16,926 nt of DNA from CAYHBS01 sp964360995 (GTDB taxonomy: Bacteria > Patescibacteriota > Minisyncoccia > Ryanbacterales > HO2-45-13): the NCBI GenBank assembly GCA_964360995.1, contig CAYHYZ010000014.1, positions 1-16,926 of the forward strand, given 5' to 3'. The notes beneath the pieces were generated by a model. The model did not search any database and was not told the origin of the DNA. It saw only the letters and a program-made list of their open reading frames with translations. Shown here piece after piece: positions 1 through 7,413 of this stretch. The position numbers and the translations under genes were made by a program. The first letter of the stretch is position 1, and every line of letters starts with the position of its first letter.

Positions 1-3000
1 TTCAGTAGGCCCATCAAGATCAACATTGGTAGTTACCCGAACTTGCACCTCCTCTGTCACCGGCGCGGCTCCGCCCCCGTTCCAACATGAAATTCGGTAT
101 AGCGCGTCATTAGACATTCCTCCGGACGATGGGCGACGAGTTGAGGACATATTGAGCACATCGTTATATGCCGTTATCACGTTTCCCGGATCTGGAATTG
201 TTGCGGTGATTAATCGTACTTCACAGTCAGTAGCGTTTGCACTAGACCAGCGCAAGTAGATCGGATTCCCATATGTTACGTCAAGCGGCCCCTCTACCCA
301 TGGTCCAGAGCTACTAAGACCGGCATCAATATCTACCGTTACAGGGAGAACTGGAGCGCTCGCAATGGTGAGTGGAAATGTATCTGACTGTACTCTTCCC
401 CCAACTGATCGTGCGTTCACCGTAATGATATAGGTTCCCGCAGAAACTCCAGTTCCAACAGAAATTGATGGAATCGGTGACACACTGCAGGTAAACGGTG
501 AGGTGGCTGAAGGCGTGCATTGAGCGCCTGCAAGATTGACAGAAACTCCTGATGGCAAGTTATCAAACGACGTGATATCAACCCGTTCGCTCGTGCCCGT
601 AATTTTTGTAATACCCACGGGCACATTTTGTGTGACTGAAGTTGCCCCCTTCGTTACTGATATTGACGTAGGAGCATTGACGGTATAGTCGAATGTACCG
701 CAGTAACCGACACAGAGTGATACGGTGGTGTTGCGCGTGAGCGATCCACTGACTCCTCGCACGCGTACCGTATATGCGCCGTCCGTGGTGCCTGCTGGCA
801 CCGGGACACTCATGACTGATGTGCAAGTGCCACTACTTGGGGTACATGACGTCGGAGAAAATGTTGGAACAATACTTGGTACTGGAGCAGTAGTAGCGTC
901 TACTACCGTTGCCGAAAGATTTACATTTGCCGCGGTTCCAGCAACACGCGTTACGGTAATCGTTGAAGTTCTCGTTGCAGGAAGTGTTGTATACGCGAGT
1001 GATGTGGGATTTCTTGAGAGCGAGAAATCAAACGTCGGAGGAGCAGTGACATCTACGCGGAATGTATCGGTATCGGTACCGTTTGGATTATCACAGGTGA
1101 GCGTATACGTAATCCCAGCGGTCAATGCTCCGGTGGTATACGTTCCACTAATACCCGGCGCTCCCAAATCAACACTTCCGGCTGAAAGTTGACATGATGC
1201 AGCGTCATCAGAAGTCCATCTCAAATCAACGGTACTCCCAGAAGGAACGGTAATTGGTCCATTCACATAGGTGACATCTCCCGTCTTTTTCCCTTGTAGA
1301 TCTCCGATCGGACCGTTTACATCTACCGTAACGGTGAAGCTTCCACATTTACGAGTCAACGTTGTTAGCGATCGCCCGCAGACAGTGCCCGAGTATGCTC
1401 CATCTGGTACCGTTGCACCAACAATCACATCGAGTGGTAGCGTACACGTGTATGCACCTGAAGATAAGATCGGTAGACAATTAGTAGAAGGCGCAAAGAC
1501 GGAAGAAATACCCGCAGTGGCAATTGCACTCGCAAATGACACGTCATTCAAGCGGACGCGCTCGATCGCGGTAGAAGGAGAAAGTGGCGATAGCCATGTG
1601 AAGCGCACATTTGATCGATATGCAGTTTGATAGTCAGTAACGGTGGGTGGGTTTGACGGTGCAACAGTGTAATTGACTGCCGGAGCAGGCGCAGGATCGA
1701 TAGTGAGCACAAAGGTGTCAGAGCGCGTCCTTCCGCCAGCTGCCTGAGCATTGATGGTGACCGTAACTGTTCCTACCGTTGCTCCTGTTCCAATACTCAG
1801 TGCTCTCGTGACACTGCAAGGAGTGGCTGAAGTTGGAGTACAGGACGCTCCGGTCAGTGTTTCTGTCACTCCCGATGGAAGACCAGTCACACTGGTGATG
1901 GTGATGAGCTCGCCAGTTCCGGCAAGTCGGGTAAATGTAACGGGGATATTTTGAGACACCGCCGCAGTTGCAGACTTCGTCACTACGGTTGCGGTAGACG
2001 GCGCATCAACACGATAGTCGAATGTACTGCAGAAGCTTACGCAGAGTTGAACGGTGGTATTGCGCGTTGTTGATCCATTCACACCACTCACATTCACGGT
2101 ATACGGACCATCGGGAGTACCCGAGGGGACCGTTGCGCTCAGCGTTGACGCACATGTTCCGGTGCTAGGAACACATGCAGTTGGCGCAAATGAGGTAGTG
2201 ATTCCACTCACAACAGCTCCGGAGGAATTTGTTACCGTTGCAGACAAATTCACATTTGCCGCAGTGCCCGCAACGCGCGTCACTGTAATAGTGGATGTTT
2301 TCGTTGCTGGTGCGGTATATGTCAGTGACGTTGGATTTCGAGAAAGTGAGAAATCAAATGCGGTAGGATTTTGGATAACAATTGTGAACGTATCAGTTTT
2401 TTCGAGACCTGACGCACTGCGCGCAAGAACCGTCAGCGTATGCACAGTGGCACCCGCTGGCGCGGCCGAGCCAACACTCAATAAAATTGTCGCAGTACAT
2501 GGAGTCGACTGTGTCGGCGTACATGAAGCGCCCGATACACTCCCCGTCACACCAGAGGGTTCCCCAGTGACATCATAAACAGTGACTACCTCATTGGTTG
2601 ATCCTGCAAGTTTCGAAACGATTGCACCAATAGGAACATTGATCGATCCGGATGCTGATTTAGTTATTGTTGTTGTGGTGTTTGGCGCATCAACGCTGTA
2701 GTTATATGCAGCAACACACGCATCACCCGATCCGGTGACATTATATGATGCCCCGAGGAAATGAATCCATCCAAAATCCTCGCTCCATGCATATCCATCC
2801 CACTGGCATCCAGTCACCTGCACTCCGTACGAAGATCCATCTGTGGCAGTGCCGCTCAAGTGTACCCATCCATTATATTGAAGTTCACCTTTCAGCATGA
2901 ATCGCGCCCATCCAGTAACCTGTCCTGTGGACTTATTGAGTGTCGCCTGACACGGAGCTGATGGGCATCCAGTGGTGTCCGCTATATTAAAAGAAAGCCA

Positions 3001-3318
3001 ACCAATATTATCGGTTTTTGTAGTACTATCAGTGGCCATCCAAGGTGAAAGCATCGCCCCAGCAAATGTATCCTCGGGATTTACCCAAGCATTTCCTGTG
3101 ATTATTCCTGTTAAAGAAACATCAACTCCATACGGCGCGCCTCCTGTGGGAGGATTGGTGTCATTAAAACTTATCCAACCTACATTGTCAGACCACGCAA
3201 ATCCTGAAAGATTGTCCGTTGTGGTGGCAGCGACCGGCTGCGCCATGAACACCGCACCCACAGCAAAGACTATTGCTGCGAGAAGAAACCATTTATATTG
3301 TTTAACGGCAAGTATCAC
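1..3318 (-). CDS. Very large secreted surface protein with Ig-like repeats (partial, C-terminus beyond the window)
   Basis: The minus strand is open for all 1,106 codons from 3318 to base 1 with no stop, so the gene continues past the left edge. I start it at GTG 3318, the first start codon after an in-frame TAA. This gives a basic N-terminus and hydrophobic stretch (VKQYKWFLLAAIVFAVGAVF) ending in a signal-peptidase-like AQPVAA. Residues 38-187 hold about four degenerate aromatic motifs (GFAWSDNVGWISF at 39-51, DNIGWLSF, YNGWVHL, GYAWSEDFGWIHF). The rest is Thr/Ser/Val-rich beta domains in two recurring types: 'FDFSLSRNPTS...ITVTRVAGTAANVNL' and 'VDAPST...LPSGV...GASCTPTS.TPC', interleaved with a third Ig-like type. 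Paired cysteines could form disulfides outside the cell. I infer a cell-surface adhesin or stalk. It follows the dockerin gene by 20 nt, with no visible Shine-Dalgarno, and is probably co-transcribed with it. No catalytic domain or C-terminal anchor is visible in this part. Confidence 0.85.
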   Translation of the reverse strand, partial: MILAVKQYKWFLLAAIVFAVGAVFMAQPVAATTTDNLSGFAWSDNVGWISFNDTNPPTGGAPYGVDVSLTGIITGNAWVNPEDTFAGAMLSPWMATDSTTKTDNIGWLSFNIADTTGCPSAPCQATLNKSTGQVTGWARFMLKGELQYNGWVHLSGTATDGSSYGVQVTGCQWDGYAWSEDFGWIHFLGASYNVTGSGDACVAAYNYSVDAPNTTTTITKSASGSINVPIGAIVSKLAGSTNEVVTVYDVTGEPSGVTGSVSGASCTPTQSTPCTATILLSVGSAAPAGATVHTLTVLARSASGLEKTDTFTIVIQNPTAFDFSLSRNPTSLTYTAPATKTSTITVTRVAGTAANVNLSATVTNSSGAVVSGITTSFAPTACVPSTGTCASTLSATVPSGTPDGPYTVNVSGVNGSTTRNTTVQLCVSFCSTFDYRVDAPSTATVVTKSATAAVSQNIPVTFTRLAGTGELITITSVTGLPSGVTETLTGASCTPTSATPCSVTRALSIGTGATVGTVTVTINAQAAGGRTRSDTFVLTIDPAPAPAVNYTVAPSNPPTVTDYQTAYRSNVRFTWLSPLSPSTAIERVRLNDVSFASAIATAGISSVFAPSTNCLPILSSGAYTCTLPLDVIVGATVPDGAYSGTVCGRSLTTLTRKCGSFTVTVDVNGPIGDLQGKKTGDVTYVNGPITVPSGSTVDLRWTSDDAASCQLSAGSVDLGAPGISGTYTTGALTAGITYTLTCDNPNGTDTDTFRVDVTAPPTFDFSLSRNPTSLAYTTLPATRTSTITVTRVAGTAANVNLSATVVDATTAPVPSIVPTFSPTSCTPSSGTCTSVMSVPVPAGTTDGAYTVRVRGVSGSLTRNTTVSLCVGYCGTFDYTVNAPTSISVTKGATSVTQNVPVGITKITGTSERVDITSFDNLPSGVSVNLAGAQCTPSATSPFTCSVSPIPSISVGTGVSAGTYIITVNARSVGGRVQSDTFPLTIASAPVLPVTVDIDAGLSSSGPWVEGPLDVTYGNPIYLRWSSANATDCEVRLITATIPDPGNVITAYNDVLNMSSTRRPSSGGMSNDALYRISCWNGGGAAPVTEEVQVRVTTNVDLDGPTE
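723..1032 (-). repeat. Internal coding repeat, Ig-like domain type B, copy 2
   Basis: This stretch of the large surface-protein gene matches 2049-2358 at both DNA and protein level. Both encode 'FDFSLSRNPTS', then 'TSTITVTRVAGTAANVNLSATV' with only small differences, then 'DG.YTV...GV.GS.TRNTTV.LCV..C.TFDY'. The two copies lie about 1,326 bases (442 codons) apart, in frame. Confidence 0.8.
2049..2358 (-). repeat. Internal coding repeat, Ig-like domain type B, copy 1
   Basis: This is the partner of 723-1032. Blocks such as TGAGAAATCAAA (GAGAAATCAAA in the other copy) and the 'TTTGCCGC..T.CC.GCAAC.CG' region are nearly identical. A single 3-nt length difference between the copies keeps the frame. 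Confidence 0.8.
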
Positions 3319-3338
3319 AAATATTTGCGATTAGCCGA

Positions 3339-4145
3339 TTAGAGTGCAGACCACTTCGGCACACCGCCGACGTTTTTACAAATAAACGCCGTATCGTTTG
3401 ATGAACCCACAAGAATAATTTTACCTCGCCACGCAGTACTACAATTGGATCCTGCTGCAGCTCCAACTGCCCAACTCGTAATTTCTTGAGCGTCTGCGGA
3501 GGTAACAACGCCGTCACCATTTACATCAGCACGCCGATATTCGGATATACCAACTCCGACTGAACCATTCGCGATTTTCAAAGCCTGAAGTCCATCAGTT
3601 GCATAGATTGCTCCGTTATTATCAACATCTCCTAACATCCCGATGCCCAGTTCAGAACCATATACAAGTTGCTCCGCCTTATCTTTTGATTGACCAACCG
3701 CTCGCTGCATAATGATAAGTGCGTCGGCAATATTCACAACCCCATTCCCATCTACATCATGTGCAGCGTATTCGGCATTTGAAACGAAATTATATTGGTT
3801 ATCGAGATACCGTACAACGCGCAACGCATCAGTGGCAGTTGTCTTGTCGGCCCCCTCCGTGTAAATTGAACCATTAATATCAACTGTTGCGTTCGGGATA
3901 TTTGTTCCAGTATTAAACCCAGATTTTCCTGCTGCAACTACAAACGAGTTTGTTGCGGCCGTTGCTGTTCCGCCAACAATCAAACCCCCCGCCTTCGTTT
4001 GCGCAATATTGCTTTTGTTAATTGGAGCGGTTGCGTTACATCCCGGAGCTGCGCAGGTTGGCTCCGCGAGTACACTTGAAACTCCAGAGACAAATAACAC
4101 TCCGAGCACTATGACTACAAGCTGCTTGATGAACGTAGACTTCAT
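3339..4145 (-). CDS. Secreted protein with three to four dockerin-type calcium-loop repeats
   Basis: 268 aa with a clear signal peptide (MKSTFIKQLVVIVLGVLFVSG..VLA, cleavage near residue 27). Dockerin-like loops of the D-x-D-x-N/D-G-x-V-x3-D type are seen at residues 130-141 (DVDGNGVVNIAD), 173-184 (DVDNNGAIYATD) and 207-218 (DVNGDGVVTSAD), each followed by a helix-like segment. A diverged fourth loop with an insertion starts near D89 (VDINGSIYTEG). In the family, dockerin loops bind calcium and dock onto cohesin domains; a typical dockerin has two such loops, so three or four is more than usual. Two cysteines near the C-terminus (C235, C256) could pair. It lies 24 nt after the small membrane protein and 20 nt before the giant Ig-repeat gene. 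I infer an extracellular assembly or scaffold role. No cohesin domain is recognisable in the visible neighbours, so the partner is unknown. Confidence 0.85.
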   Translation of the reverse strand: MKSTFIKQLVVIVLGVLFVSGVSSVLAEPTCAAPGCNATAPINKSNIAQTKAGGLIVGGTATAATNSFVVAAGKSGFNTGTNIPNATVDINGSIYTEGADKTTATDALRVVRYLDNQYNFVSNAEYAAHDVDGNGVVNIADALIIMQRAVGQSKDKAEQLVYGSELGIGMLGDVDNNGAIYATDGLQALKIANGSVGVGISEYRRADVNGDGVVTSADAQEITSWAVGAAAGSNCSTAWRGKIILVGSSNDTAFICKNVGGVPKWSAL

Positions 4146-4169
4146 ATATTATTGATTATGTAATTAAAA

Positions 4170-4421
4170 TTATTCACCACTCCCTACTTCTTGAGGAGCG
4201 GTGTTCATTGTGAGTAATAAATCATAAAAGTCCCCAGAAACATCTGAAGACTCAGTGTTCATTGTGGCGAGTAATGCATCGTATTTTCCAGCTCCCTCAG
4301 ATTGTTTTCCTCCGAGCGAACCCCCTTCTATGGTGAACCACCCAACCATTCCCCACACCATTACTAAAAATATCACAATCATGCCCAAAAATTGCTTGGT
4401 CGTGAGCTTCTGGTTTTGCAT
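4170..4421 (-). CDS. Small single-pass membrane protein with a duplicated C-terminal motif
   Basis: 83 aa, unrecognised. A short basic N-terminus (MQNQKLTTKQ) is followed by one hydrophobic segment at about residues 11-30 (FLGMIVIFLVMVWGMVGWF). The tail is acidic and contains a tandem repeat: YDALLATMNTESSDVSGDF then YDLLLTMNTAPQEVGSGE. The repeat is also visible in the DNA as two copies of GTGTTCATTGTG on the plus strand, near 4201 and 4256. It is probably a signal-anchored protein with the tail outside the cell. It opens the three-gene run that includes the dockerin protein and the giant Ig-repeat protein, so it may help export or anchor them; that is inference from position only. The start is supported by a TACACT box exactly 6 nt upstream of the ATG. 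A GGAG lies about 12 nt upstream, too far for a good Shine-Dalgarno. Confidence 0.7.
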   Translation of the reverse strand: MQNQKLTTKQFLGMIVIFLVMVWGMVGWFTIEGGSLGGKQSEGAGKYDALLATMNTESSDVSGDFYDLLLTMNTAPQEVGSGE

Positions 4422-4427
4422 ACATAT

Positions 4428-4433
4428 AGTGTA
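4428..4433 (-). promoter_or_regulatory. Candidate leaderless -10 element (TACACT) for the 4421 gene
   Basis: On the minus strand TACACT is followed by 6 nt (ATATGT) and then the ATG. A -10 box at this distance would place the transcription start at or next to the A of the ATG. I see no convincing -35 at 16-18 nt. Confidence 0.5.
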
Positions 4434-4498
4434 CTCCTACCCAGACTCAAAAAACGTGCGTGTGTGTGGATAACGCCACATAAAAGCACAAGAGCATT

Positions 4499-4574
4499 AA
4501 ATCATGAAATCACCAGAGCATTAAAGCAAGAGAATTCCACGCCCTGGTATATTGATCTCGTGATTTTATGATTT
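4499..4574. repeat. Intergenic inverted repeat between two minus-strand genes
   Basis: The arms AAATCATGAAATCAC (4499-4513) and GTGATTTTATGATTT (4560-4574) are inverted copies with one mismatch, separated by 46 nt. Inside, CCAGAGC (4513-4519) and GCCCTGG (4541-4547) can pair imperfectly, giving a nested cruciform or hairpin. The element begins 6 bases beyond the stop codon of the DUF4015 gene, so it may act as a terminator or 3' stabiliser, though it has no run of T. A degenerate relative (ATCATTAAATCACGAAA, ATAAAATCTCGAGATCAT) lies at 13717-13754. The 160-base gap 4422-4580 holds only this and the promoter at 4428. Confidence 0.55.
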
Positions 4575-4580
4575 TGAGAC

Positions 4581-5774
4581 TTACTGCACCTCCTTTTCGT
4601 ACGCGCCGCGTGTATATCTATTTGATGGATCCCACATCATCCACGATGTCAAACCAGCGTCGTATGTTGCCTGCATCTGTGCTTTTACCATTGCGGCGTC
4701 ATAGTCTGCGCCCAAATCAAAATCTTGCAACCACGGGCGCAGCTTGAGTGGAGTTGTGCTTGCGGCCGTGAGACGCGCCGCTCCACTTTTCATCGCAAAA
4801 TTCACGACTTCGTACGGATTTGCTGCTGGATTTTTCAAGCCCAAGTGACCCGGAGGATAATGCGATGGGTATACCATTGGCGAAATATAGTCGAAATGCG
4901 GTGCAGCGCGCTCGAGCACCTGTCCAATATTGAGATCGTTTGTGTGTTCGGTCACAAATCCGAAGAGATCCGCTGAAATGGGAATTCCAAAACTACTGGT
5001 TTTCTCATTGAGATACGCAAAAAATGCTTCCATAGTATCCGCTTTCACAAACGACGCGCCGGATTTTGGAAATGTCATGTACTGCACGGGTCCGTCCGAT
5101 GGATAGCGAATATAATCAAAATTCAACTCATCAAAACCGGCAAGCTCCGAAACGCGCCCAATTTCAACGATGTAATCCCAAAACTCGCGCGAAGCCGGAT
5201 CTACATAGGTCAGTCCATTTTTGTCTTTCCAGAGTCCTCCTCGTGAATCGGTTACGCTCTCAAGTGGGCGTACTTTGGAAAATGCCGGGTCTTGAAACAC
5301 CGTGATGCGTGCAATAACGTATATCCCTTTCTCGTGCAAATCCGCAATAAATTCTGGGAGGTCAACAACGCGCTTTTCTTCCGATCCAATTTCCGCAATG
5401 ATAAGACTCCCTGTTTCGAACGCCACTTTTCCACTGTAATCTTTCACGTCGATAATGATGCTGTTCACCTCGGTACGTTCTACAAAATTTGTGAGTTCCG
5501 CGCGCCATGTTGGCGTTCCGACAACCCATGAGGTCATATAAATCGCCTTCACCGAATCGGGAGTTGGTACATGTACCGGTTTTGGCTTGGGGGCAACCGC
5601 AACAATATTTGCTGACGGAGTTTTCATTGCCGGAGGAGCACTGCCGGTGTACGAAATAGAAGTAAACTGCGCTACCGCAACGTGTAGCGTAAATAGCGCC
5701 CCCATAACAATAACGGGTATCGCGACAATGTGCGCACGTTTATTCATGTGTATGCGAAATCGTTTGTGCTTCAT
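4581..5774 (-). CDS. Putative glycoside hydrolase, DUF4015 family, membrane-anchored
   Basis: 397 aa. An N-terminal basic stretch and hydrophobic segment (about residues 13-35) form a signal anchor or signal peptide, followed by a Pro/Lys-rich linker to about residue 70. The catalytic-type domain runs from about 75 to 390. Visible family signatures are 'VKAIYMTSW' (75-83), 'VNSIIIDVKDYSGKVAF' (103-119), 'GIYVIARITVFQDPAFS' (150-166), 'YVDPASREFWDYI' (190-202) and 'FDELNFDYIRYPSDG' (214-228). These fit the DUF4015 putative glycosyl-hydrolase group (TIM-barrel fold predicted). D220 in NFDYIRYP, and D110 in IIDVKD, are candidate active-site acids. The substrate is unknown; cell-wall or surface glycan is plausible. 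Its ATG overlaps the stop of the FAD oxidoreductase gene by 4 nt (ATGA), indicating translational coupling. An alternative start is M10, which is less likely given the overlap. Confidence 0.88.
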   Translation of the reverse strand: MKHKRFRIHMNKRAHIVAIPVIVMGALFTLHVAVAQFTSISYTGSAPPAMKTPSANIVAVAPKPKPVHVPTPDSVKAIYMTSWVVGTPTWRAELTNFVERTEVNSIIIDVKDYSGKVAFETGSLIIAEIGSEEKRVVDLPEFIADLHEKGIYVIARITVFQDPAFSKVRPLESVTDSRGGLWKDKNGLTYVDPASREFWDYIVEIGRVSELAGFDELNFDYIRYPSDGPVQYMTFPKSGASFVKADTMEAFFAYLNEKTSSFGIPISADLFGFVTEHTNDLNIGQVLERAAPHFDYISPMVYPSHYPPGHLGLKNPAANPYEVVNFAMKSGAARLTAASTTPLKLRPWLQDFDLGADYDAAMVKAQMQATYDAGLTSWMMWDPSNRYTRGAYEKEVQ

Positions 5775-7012
5775 AACGTCATATCAGTGAGTTTCGCACC
5801 GCCGCGTAATTGCTCTGCGGCGTCTGCGAGATGTTTTCGCTCTTTTATCCAACGCGTCAGTATACCGAGGTCGCGAGTGCGATTCATGGTGACTGCGCCA
5901 ATCAGCATACCGTTTTCAAGTGAAAGAGAAAGGTATGTTCGGTTTTCTGCGTCGTATTGTTCAATATTTTCTATCCCTTCCGTAGTAGACGGGATACCAA
6001 TCAGCTGAATCTTCACTCCAAAACATTCCACAGCGTAGAGCGGTATGTGCTGATATATTGCACTGCCGCCAGTCATATTCTCCCCTGCAACCCGCCCCAT
6101 CAGCACTGAACTTGTCCAATTACCCAGCAGCAGTGGCCGCGAAAAAGTGAGATCCGTATATTCCGCAATATCACCCGCCGCAAATACATTTGGCACGGTA
6201 GAAGCGAGTTGTTCAGATACAACAATTCCTCGGTTCGTAGGAATCGCCGAGGTCACTGCGAGCGAAAGGTTTCTCTCGATACCAACGCCGACCACGAGCG
6301 CGTCCACGGGGACGTGTCTACCATCTTCGGACAACACGACGGGCACTCCTTCTTCCACGGTAATCGATTGTACAGCAAATGTTGTTTCAAGTTGCACACC
6401 TTCCTCGCGAAGCACACGCGCGAGCAGCGCATGTGCACCCGGAGGAATCATCGCCTCAAACATACGAGATTCGCGTACTAGAAGCGATGTCTTTATGCCC
6501 GTCAGTACGAGCGCCTCCATTGCTTCCATACTAATAAAACCCCCACCAACAACCGCAACGTGCGCCCCTGGATGATCAAGTGCAAATGTGCGCATTGTGT
6601 CTGCATCCGCAATAGTCTGGAGCCTCATCACCGGTAACACATCAGCTCCCGGAACAGTCCATCCGCGCGGGCGTCCTCCCGTCGCAATAAGCAATTGCTC
6701 ATAGACAATCACCTCGCCCGCGTTTGTCGTAATGGTGTGATGTGAAAGCCTAATTGACGAAATTTCTATCCCAAGCCGTAATTGAATCCGGAGCTCATCA
6801 AATGACGCTTGTGTTCGCAGTATGCATTTGTCACGAGTAATCTTCCCAGAGACATAGTCCGGCAACAATACGCGCGAATACAGGAGCTCTGATTCGGAAC
6901 CCACAATACAAATTGACCCCTCTTTGTCGAGCTCTCGAATGCGCTCGGCCGCGGTCACTCCCGCGACACCACCTCCAATGATGCAATACTTCGTGCGTAC
7001 AACTTCGGGCAT
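5771..7012 (-). CDS. FAD/NAD(P)-dependent oxidoreductase (pyridine nucleotide-disulfide reductase fold)
   Basis: 413 aa from ATG 7012. The FAD-binding Rossmann motif is at residues 11-20 (IGGGVAGVTA), the ATGG motif at 110-113, and the second (NAD) Rossmann motif at 154-163 (VVGGGFISME). The FAD-contacting 'VFAAGDIAEY' is at 276-285. The layout resembles rubredoxin/ferredoxin reductases and the N-terminal module of NirB-type nitrite reductases. No CxxxxC redox disulfide is present, which argues against the lipoamide-dehydrogenase or glutathione-reductase class. The electron acceptor cannot be told from the sequence. The reading frame continues upstream to a TTG at 7048, but that would overlap the preceding gene by 35 nt. 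ATG 7012 lies one base after the upstream TAG and gives a normal start to the FAD domain (MPEVVRTKYCIIGGG). The gene sits in an operon with the SPW-like protein (1 nt upstream) and the DUF4015 protein (4-nt overlap). Confidence 0.9.
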   Translation of the reverse strand: MPEVVRTKYCIIGGGVAGVTAAERIRELDKEGSICIVGSESELLYSRVLLPDYVSGKITRDKCILRTQASFDELRIQLRLGIEISSIRLSHHTITTNAGEVIVYEQLLIATGGRPRGWTVPGADVLPVMRLQTIADADTMRTFALDHPGAHVAVVGGGFISMEAMEALVLTGIKTSLLVRESRMFEAMIPPGAHALLARVLREEGVQLETTFAVQSITVEEGVPVVLSEDGRHVPVDALVVGVGIERNLSLAVTSAIPTNRGIVVSEQLASTVPNVFAAGDIAEYTDLTFSRPLLLGNWTSSVLMGRVAGENMTGGSAIYQHIPLYAVECFGVKIQLIGIPSTTEGIENIEQYDAENRTYLSLSLENGMLIGAVTMNRTRDLGILTRWIKERKHLADAAEQLRGGAKLTDMTL

Positions 7013-7013
7013 G

Positions 7014-7232
7014 CTACTGCGTAGACTCGATCTCGGTGTTCTCGGCAATTTCTGCGCGAATTTCTTCTACAATTTCTTCTTTTTGCTCAGAAATGAGCTT
7101 TGAGAATGCAAGCAATGTGACGAGCGCACCAGACACGACAAGAAGCACCACTTGCGTCATGCCCACGTCAAACAAAAAGGGCACTATGATGATCCAAATT
7201 CCAACAAGGCCAATGGCCCAACTGCGCCACAT
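7014..7232 (-). CDS. Small two-helix membrane protein, SPW-repeat-like
   Basis: 72 aa. Two hydrophobic segments (about residues 5-20 and 25-45) are followed by a strongly acidic, probably helical tail (EQKEEIVEEIRAEIAENTE). The 'WRSWAIGLVGIWIIIVPFLF' segment resembles the first half of SPW-repeat proteins, in which Trp, Gly-x-Trp and Pro recur within paired transmembrane helices. The function of that family is not established. The gene opens the operon leading to the FAD oxidoreductase, whose ATG begins one base after this stop. The start is supported by a TACACT box 6 nt upstream; no Shine-Dalgarno is visible. Confidence 0.75.
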   Translation of the reverse strand: MWRSWAIGLVGIWIIIVPFLFDVGMTQVVLLVVSGALVTLLAFSKLISEQKEEIVEEIRAEIAENTEIESTQ

Positions 7233-7238
7233 ATCGAT

Positions 7239-7244
7239 AGTGTA
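7239..7244 (-). promoter_or_regulatory. Candidate leaderless -10 element (TACACT) for the 7232 gene
   Basis: TACACT on the minus strand is followed by ATCGAT and then ATG, the same 6-nt distance seen at 4428, 8735 and 16669. The upstream region is AT-rich without a good -35. Confidence 0.5.
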
Positions 7245-7315
7245 TCTCTAAGAAAACGAATAATATTCCTGTTGGTAGTTTCCCATATTGCCACTAAACG
7301 CACAAACTGCTTATT

Positions 7316-7413
7316 CAGCTGATAGCTGATAGCTGATAGCTGATAGCTTTTAGTATAATGATCAATCGTATTTTGTTTCCTCGCTATCAGCTCCAAGCTA
7401 CAAGCTAAAAGCT
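7316..7413. repeat. AGCT-type intergenic repeat element, copy 1
   Basis: Four perfect GATAGCT heptads (7321-7348) run into TTTAGTATAAT. After a variable middle come AGCTCCAAGCTACAAGCT and the arm CTAAAAGCT (7405-7413). That arm is the exact inverted partner of AGCTTTTAG at 7345-7353. On the minus strand AGCTGATAGC can also pair with the GCTATCAGCT units. The TAG at 7405-7407 is the stop codon of the nuclease gene, so the element overlaps the coding end. A second copy is at 13776-13859. The rest of the 7245-7315 spacer shows nothing recognisable. Confidence 0.75.

Noticed and set aside
26..3334. Several plus-strand open frames with Thr/Val-rich products opposite the giant surface gene
   Set aside because: The minus strand is a single open frame of 1,106 codons with a signal peptide and recurring domains; the plus-strand frames are antisense by-products of the repeated sequence.
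7013..7048. TTG start at 7048 for the FAD oxidoreductase
   Set aside because: It overlaps the upstream gene by 35 nt and adds an unrelated basic segment; ATG 7012 directly follows the upstream stop and precedes the FAD motif at the usual distance.
7321..7348. Tandem repeats considered as a CRISPR array
   Set aside because: The unit is 7 bp with no spacers, and no cas genes are present; the nuclease nearby is a stand-alone RecB-like protein rather than a Cas4 in a cas operon.
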